Below the pieces are notes generated by a model. The model was not told where the DNA came from. It saw nothing but the letters and a program-made list of their open reading frames with translations, and searched no databases. A stretch of DNA of 64,000 nucleotides from Pseudoxanthomonas mexicana (lineage in GTDB: Bacteria; Pseudomonadota; Gammaproteobacteria; Xanthomonadales; Xanthomonadaceae): positions 101,689-165,688 of the forward strand of contig NZ_LSIF01000092.1 in NCBI RefSeq assembly GCF_001556105.1. The letters are read 5' to 3'. Position numbers and translations under genes: made by a program. Of the stretch, positions 60,494 through 64,000 are shown piece after piece (positions within the stretch are counted from its first letter, which is position 1; each line of letters opens with the position of its first letter).

Positions 60494-61257
60494 CCCTGCT
60501 CAGCGTCAACGTCAACAAGATCGCGGTACTCAGGAATTCGCGTGGCGGTGCCGAGCCCGACGTCGTCCGCGCGGCACGGACCTGCCTGGCGGCCGGTGCA
60601 CATGGCATCACCGTGCACCCCCGGCCCGATCAGCGGCACATCCGCACCCACGATGTTTACGCACTATCGACGCTGACGCGCACGCACGGCGTCGAACTTA
60701 ACCTGGAAGGCAATCCGTTCGCCCCACCGCGCGAGGGCTATCCCGGGTTCCTCGCCCTGTGCGACGCCGTCAGGCCGGCACAGGCGACCCTGGTGCCGGA
60801 CGGTGACGGACAGATCACTTCGGATCACGGCTTCGACTTCACACGCGATGCAGAGCGCTTGCATCCGTTGGTCGTGGCGCTCAAGACGATGGGCTGCCGG
60901 GTCAGCCTGTTCGTCGACGCCGGTTGCGAAGGGCTGGAGAAAGCAGCGTTGCTCGGCGCGGACCGTATCGAACTCTATACCGGGCCATTTGCCGAGTCCC
61001 TTGCGCGAGGCGATGCAGCAGGCGAGCTCGCCCGCTGCACACGGACCGCCCGCGAAGCGCAGATGTTGGGGCTTGGCGTGAATGCCGGGCACGATCTCAG
61101 CCAGGACAACCTGCGCGAGTTCCTGGCCACAGTTCCCGCTGTGCTGGAAGTCTCGATCGGCCACGCGTTGATCGGCGAGGCACTGTACGCCGGCCTGGAG
61201 ACCACTGTTCGCCGCTACCTCGACATCCTGGACGACGCCTCCAACGGCCAGGGCTGA
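60490..61257 (+). CDS. pdxJ: Pyridoxine 5'-phosphate synthase PdxJ
   Basis: 255 aa from a GTG start in the 4-bp overlap with the small membrane protein. It condenses 1-deoxyxylulose-5-phosphate and aminoacetone phosphate in the last step of DXP-dependent vitamin B6 synthesis. [63 protein letters not shown] and [15 protein letters not shown] are the family landmarks. The next genes converge (exbD cluster); pdxJ beside the tonB-exb locus is characteristic of Xanthomonas relatives. Confidence 0.95.
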   Translation: MTLLSVNVNKIAVLRNSRGGAEPDVVRAARTCLAAGAHGITVHPRPDQRHIRTHDVYALSTLTRTHGVELNLEGNPFAPPREGYPGFLALCDAVRPAQATLVPDGDGQITSDHGFDFTRDAERLHPLVVALKTMGCRVSLFVDAGCEGLEKAALLGADRIELYTGPFAESLARGDAAGELARCTRTAREAQMLGLGVNAGHDLSQDNLREFLATVPAVLEVSIGHALIGEALYAGLETTVRRYLDILDDASNGQG

Positions 61258-61287
61258 ATCACGCCAGCCCTGGTGTTGGCAAGATCG

Positions 61288-61686
61288 TCAGTTCCTCATC
61301 ACGATGTTGCCCATGCCGCTGGCCTGCGCTTGGGCGAGCGCGCTGACCAGGTGCTGGTAGTCGGCGCCGTCGGACGTCTCGACCTGAAGCACGGTCCGAG
61401 GATCGTCGATACGCGCTTCGTCCAGCCGCGCACGCAGCTCGGCCAGCGTCACCACCCGGTCGTCAAGCGTGTAGTTGCCTGCCAGCCCGACCTTCAACAC
61501 CAGATCATTGGACGGCTCGACCGACTTCGTCGGTGGCACCGGTTGCGGGAGCATCACGTTGATCGGACGAGACAGCAGCGGTGCGGTGACCATGAAGATG
61601 ACCAGCAGCACCAGCATCACGTCCACCAACGGGGTGATGTTGATATCGGCCAGTTCGGAACGGCTTGCGGGAGCGGAGAACGCCAT
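61288..61686 (-). CDS. ExbD/TolR-family proton-channel subunit (third copy)
   Basis: 132 aa. Start MAFSAPASRSELADINITPL after GGAGGTG. One membrane helix (about 20-40) carries the essential Asp in [13 protein letters not shown]; then a periplasmic domain with LAELRARLDEARIDDP. It lies downstream of the other two exbD genes but behind a strong terminator at 61765-61797. The periplasmic part differs considerably from both upstream copies, so it may belong to a separate energising complex or serve another TonB. Convergent with pdxJ. Confidence 0.9.
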   Translation of the reverse strand: MAFSAPASRSELADINITPLVDVMLVLLVIFMVTAPLLSRPINVMLPQPVPPTKSVEPSNDLVLKVGLAGNYTLDDRVVTLAELRARLDEARIDDPRTVLQVETSDGADYQHLVSALAQAQASGMGNIVMRN

Positions 61687-61764
61687 GGCACACCTCCTTC
61701 TGTCAGGACCGTGTGCCTGACGCTACGCCCGTCCCCGGAACCGCGCAAGTCGCCGCCTCTCCGC

Positions 61765-61797
61765 CAAAGAAAAAACGCCGCCCTGGAGGGCGGCGTT
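61765..61797 (-). terminator. Terminator between the second and third exbD genes
   Basis: Read leftward: AACGCCGCCC, loop TCCA, GGGCGGCGTT followed by TTTTCTTT. A perfect 10-bp stem with a U-run 25 nt past the second exbD stop. It should end the tonB-exbB-exbD-exbD transcript. Confidence 0.9.
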
Positions 61798-61821
61798 CAA
61801 AGGTGTGTTTGCGCGTCAGGG

Positions 61822-62232
61822 TTACTGCACGAAACCGATCTTCAGCATCTGCGCGTTCTTGGCGGCGGCCAGTACCTTGGCCATCACCTCGTAATGCGCT
61901 TCCGACTTGGCTTCAATGCGCAGTTCCGGCTGGTTGGTCGGATCGCGCTGCACTTCGTTTTCCATCCGTTGCTGCAGGTCCGCCACGCTTACCGGGCTGT
62001 TGTTCCAGTAGATCGTGTTGTCCGTCTCGATCCGAAGCTCGATCGGCGGCGGCGGTTCCTTGACCTGCGGCGGCGGGTTGATCACGCGCTGCGGCAGGGC
62101 CACTTCGATCGGATACGTCATGATCGGCGCGGTCACGATGAAGATGATCAGGAGCACCAGCATCACGTCCACGAGAGGCGTGACGTTGATGTCGGCCATG
62201 GGGCCCTTGCTACCACCACTGCTGAATGCCAT
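61822..62232 (-). CDS. exbD2: ExbD-family biopolymer transport protein (second copy)
   Basis: 136 aa. [20 protein letters not shown], then membrane helix with Asp ([18 protein letters not shown]) and a Pro-rich segment ([13 protein letters not shown]) before the periplasmic domain. Start 3 nt after the exbD1 stop. In Xanthomonas campestris the locus tonB-exbB-exbD1-exbD2 is known; exbD2 there is needed for plant interactions rather than iron uptake. By position this gene is the equivalent. Confidence 0.9.
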   Translation of the reverse strand: MAFSSGGSKGPMADINVTPLVDVMLVLLIIFIVTAPIMTYPIEVALPQRVINPPPQVKEPPPPIELRIETDNTIYWNNSPVSVADLQQRMENEVQRDPTNQPELRIEAKSEAHYEVMAKVLAAAKNAQMLKIGFVQ

Positions 62233-62235
62233 GGC

Positions 62236-62661
62236 TTACTGCCCCTTCTCTTTCGTGGCCACGTAGCCGATATCCAGCATGCCCTGGCCCTGCGCGATCT
62301 TGGTGACGTCCGCGATGACACCCATCTTGGTCGTCTTGTCGCCGCGCAGGTTGAGCTTCGGCTGCGGCTGCAGCTGGGCCACGCTGGACAGTCGCGACTC
62401 GAGGATTTCCTTGCTGACCGGCTCGTCGCCCCAGTACAGGTCACCATTCTCCTTGACGGAGATGGTGATCGGCGGGGTCTTCGGACCATCCGGATCTTCC
62501 TTTGCGATCTGGGGGGTCTCGGGCAGGTCAATCTTCACCTTGTGCGACATCAGCGGCGCCGTGATGATGAAGATGATCAGCAGCACCAACATCACGTCCA
62601 CGAGGGGAGTGACGTTGATCTCGGCCATCGGGCCACCGCTATTACCACTACTGAAAGCCAT
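62236..62661 (-). CDS. exbD1: ExbD, biopolymer transport protein (first copy)
   Basis: 141 aa. MAFSSGNSGGPMAEINVTPL and the Asp-bearing helix [18 protein letters not shown], followed by a charged periplasmic domain (PETPQIAKEDPDGPKTPP, LKLNLRGDKTTKMGVIADV-like). It forms the proton channel with ExbB and passes energy to TonB. Identical N-terminal helix to exbD2, implying tandem duplication. It follows exbB by 46 nt. Confidence 0.93.
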   Translation of the reverse strand: MAFSSGNSGGPMAEINVTPLVDVMLVLLIIFIITAPLMSHKVKIDLPETPQIAKEDPDGPKTPPITISVKENGDLYWGDEPVSKEILESRLSSVAQLQPQPKLNLRGDKTTKMGVIADVTKIAQGQGMLDIGYVATKEKGQ

Positions 62662-62707
62662 GACGGGCTCCGTCTAGAACGTTGCGTTGACTGCTTGTAC
62701 CGCCGGC

Positions 62708-63457
62708 TCAGCGAACGCGCGAGCCGGTGGCGAAGAAGTCGTGCAGGTCATGCGCGAACGTGTCGAACTTGGCGATGACGGCCGCATTCGTCTTGCTGAA
62801 GAAGTTGTAGGCGAACACCGCCGGGATGGCGACGAACAGACCGATGGCGGTCATGATCAGCGCTTCACCCACCGGGCCGGCGACGGCGTCGATCGAGGCC
62901 TGGCCGGTTGCGCCGATGCGGATCAGGGCGCCGTAGATGCCCCACACCGTACCCAGCAGACCCACGAACGGCGCGGTCGCACCGACGGTGGCGAGCAGCG
63001 TCATGCCGCCCTGCAGGTTGGTGCTTTCGCGGGTCACGGCCTGACGCAGGGCGCGGTCGACGAATTCCGAACGGCTCAGCGTCTCACCCGAACCTTCCGA
63101 ACGCTGGTGGTGCGCGGCGGCCTGGGCGGCGTCGAGGGCGATCTTGGAGAACGGTTCGTTCTTTGGCTGTTCTTCCATCAGGCGGATGGCGTCTTGCGCG
63201 TTCGGGGTTTCCCAGAAGGCGCTGGTGACGCGATCGGCCTGGCCCTTCAGGCGGCTGCTGCGCAGCACGTTGATGACGGTCCAGTACCAGGACATGGCGG
63301 ACATGATGACCAGGGTGAGCAGCACGACCCAGGAGACGATGAACTCGCCCGGCTTGCTGACCATTTCGCTGATCATGTGCTCGAAGCCCATCTGCGACAG
63401 GGCATTCGCGGCGTTGTTGCCCCCGGCGGCGGCGGCGAAAAGGATTTCCTGCAGCAT
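62708..63457 (-). CDS. exbB: ExbB, proton-channel subunit of the TonB system
   Basis: 249 aa with three membrane helices (about 40-60, 150-175 and 195-220). The MotA/TolQ/ExbB signature GGMTLLATVGATAPFVGLLGTVWGIYGAL and PVGEALIMTAIGLFVAIPAVFAYNFF are present. Forms the pentameric channel with ExbD. It lies between tonB and exbD1 on the same strand; the gap to tonB is 76 bp and contains an AT-rich TTATATAAG. Confidence 0.95.
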   Translation of the reverse strand: MLQEILFAAAAGGNNAANALSQMGFEHMISEMVSKPGEFIVSWVVLLTLVIMSAMSWYWTVINVLRSSRLKGQADRVTSAFWETPNAQDAIRLMEEQPKNEPFSKIALDAAQAAAHHQRSEGSGETLSRSEFVDRALRQAVTRESTNLQGGMTLLATVGATAPFVGLLGTVWGIYGALIRIGATGQASIDAVAGPVGEALIMTAIGLFVAIPAVFAYNFFSKTNAAVIAKFDTFAHDLHDFFATGSRVR

Positions 63458-63533
63458 GACGCTTACCTTTATATAAGTGTTGGTTGAGAGTGTTGCGGGT
63501 TACGTTGGAATCTGTGGATGCCCTGATGGGGCA

Positions 63534-64000
63534 TCAGCCACCCATGTTGAAGTCCACTGGCACGCGGACGCGGCCTGCAGCCTTCTGGCCATTGACGACG
63601 GAAGCGTTGAAGCGCCACTTGCGTGCTGCCTCCATCGCGGCGCGGTCGAGATCGCGATTGCGGCTGGACTTCTCGACCGACACGTTGGTGACATTGCCGT
63701 TAGCATCCACGTCGATGATCAGAATGACCGTGCCTTCGATACCGGAGCGCGCAGCAGCGGGCGGATAGCGAGGCGGGTTCATGTTCTTCGACGAGATGTC
63801 GACGCTGGCGCCGATGTCCGGCGACGGCGACGGCGGAGCGGGCGGCGACGGTGGCGTCACGATGTCGGTCGGACGCGGCTCGGCGACGTCAACCGGCGGT
63901 GCTTCCGGCGGTGGCGGCAGCGGCGTGGTCCGCGGTGGCGCAAGGTTCTTGACCGGCGGCGGCGGCGTATCCTGCGGCGGCGGTGGCGGCGGTGGTGGCG
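63534..64000 (-). CDS. tonB: TonB energy transducer, 3' part (5' end beyond the window)
   Basis: Partial at the right edge: about 155 codons visible. A Pro-rich periplasmic spacer (PPPPPP runs, PEAPPVDVAEPRP) leads to the TonB_C domain: NPPRYPPAAARSGIEGTVIL, VDANGNVTNVSVEKSS, DRAAMEAARKWRFNASVVNG and RVRVPVDFNMGG. The N-terminal anchor helix is outside the window. First gene of tonB-exbB-exbD1-exbD2. It serves the receptor at 25.9 kb among others. Confidence 0.94.
   Translation of the reverse strand, partial: PPPPPPPPQDTPPPPVKNLAPPRTTPLPPPPEAPPVDVAEPRPTDIVTPPSPPAPPSPSPDIGASVDISSKNMNPPRYPPAAARSGIEGTVILIIDVDANGNVTNVSVEKSSRNRDLDRAAMEAARKWRFNASVVNGQKAAGRVRVPVDFNMGG

Overview
The window is high-GC, densely coded chromosomal DNA of a gammaproteobacterium, most likely Xanthomonadaceae (Lysobacteraceae) and perhaps Pseudoxanthomonas-like. 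I infer this from gene content and layout: recC-recB-recD, a complete mlaFEDCB-mlaA run, FabV as enoyl reductase, acnD/prpF, and a tonB-exbB-exbD-exbD locus facing pdxJ. No rRNA, tRNA, CRISPR array or intact prophage was seen. No database search was possible, so family calls rest on motifs and recalled similarity.

Layout. 0-2.5 kb: a membrane-anchored Mrr-like nuclease and several small unknown genes. 2.6-11.7 kb: recCBD, transcribed leftward with 4-bp overlaps. 11.9-16.0 kb: mlaFEDCB plus mlaA (retrograde phospholipid transport). 16-25.8 kb: rmuC, an APC permease, fabV, a DUF1080 lipoprotein coupled to rlmI, terC/alx behind a yybP-ykoY type manganese riboswitch, a rhomboid protease and a GH18 hydrolase. 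25.9-32.7 kb: a TonB-dependent receptor, a patatin lipoprotein, an HD-domain protein, an ABM monooxygenase, a divergent Lrp regulator/phhA pair and azurin. 32.8-37.2 kb: acnD - SRPBCC - prpF (2-methylcitrate cycle steps). 37.3-41.5 kb: a two-component pair, a DUF4010 membrane protein and fbp.

From about 41.5 to 58.7 kb the content looks accessory. It holds an orphan protein, a 2OG oxygenase, a broken RidA gene, an Atu4866-like protein, a catalase, four alpha/beta hydrolases or related enzymes with signal peptides, an outer-membrane porin, a Bcr/CflA efflux pump, AraC, TetR and CGNR regulators, an amidohydrolase, an S41-like peptidase and a frameshifted transposase relic. Several regulators lie beside secreted hydrolases, which suggests small, separately acquired detoxification or catabolic modules. 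From 58.7 kb the core genome returns: cardiolipin synthase, a small membrane protein overlapping pdxJ, then three exbD genes, exbB and the 3' part of tonB, cut by the right edge.

Four copies of a palindromic intergenic element (arms beginning GTGGGAGCGACGT or GTAGGAGCGACGT) are dispersed at 16.1, 20.6, 30.2 and 39.0 kb. They resemble REP/BIME elements of this family. No clearly new multi-gene system was found. The most notable signals are the riboswitch, the REP family (one arm supplies a stop codon), the RidA chimera, the third exbD behind a terminator, and candidate operators beside the TetR and CGNR genes.
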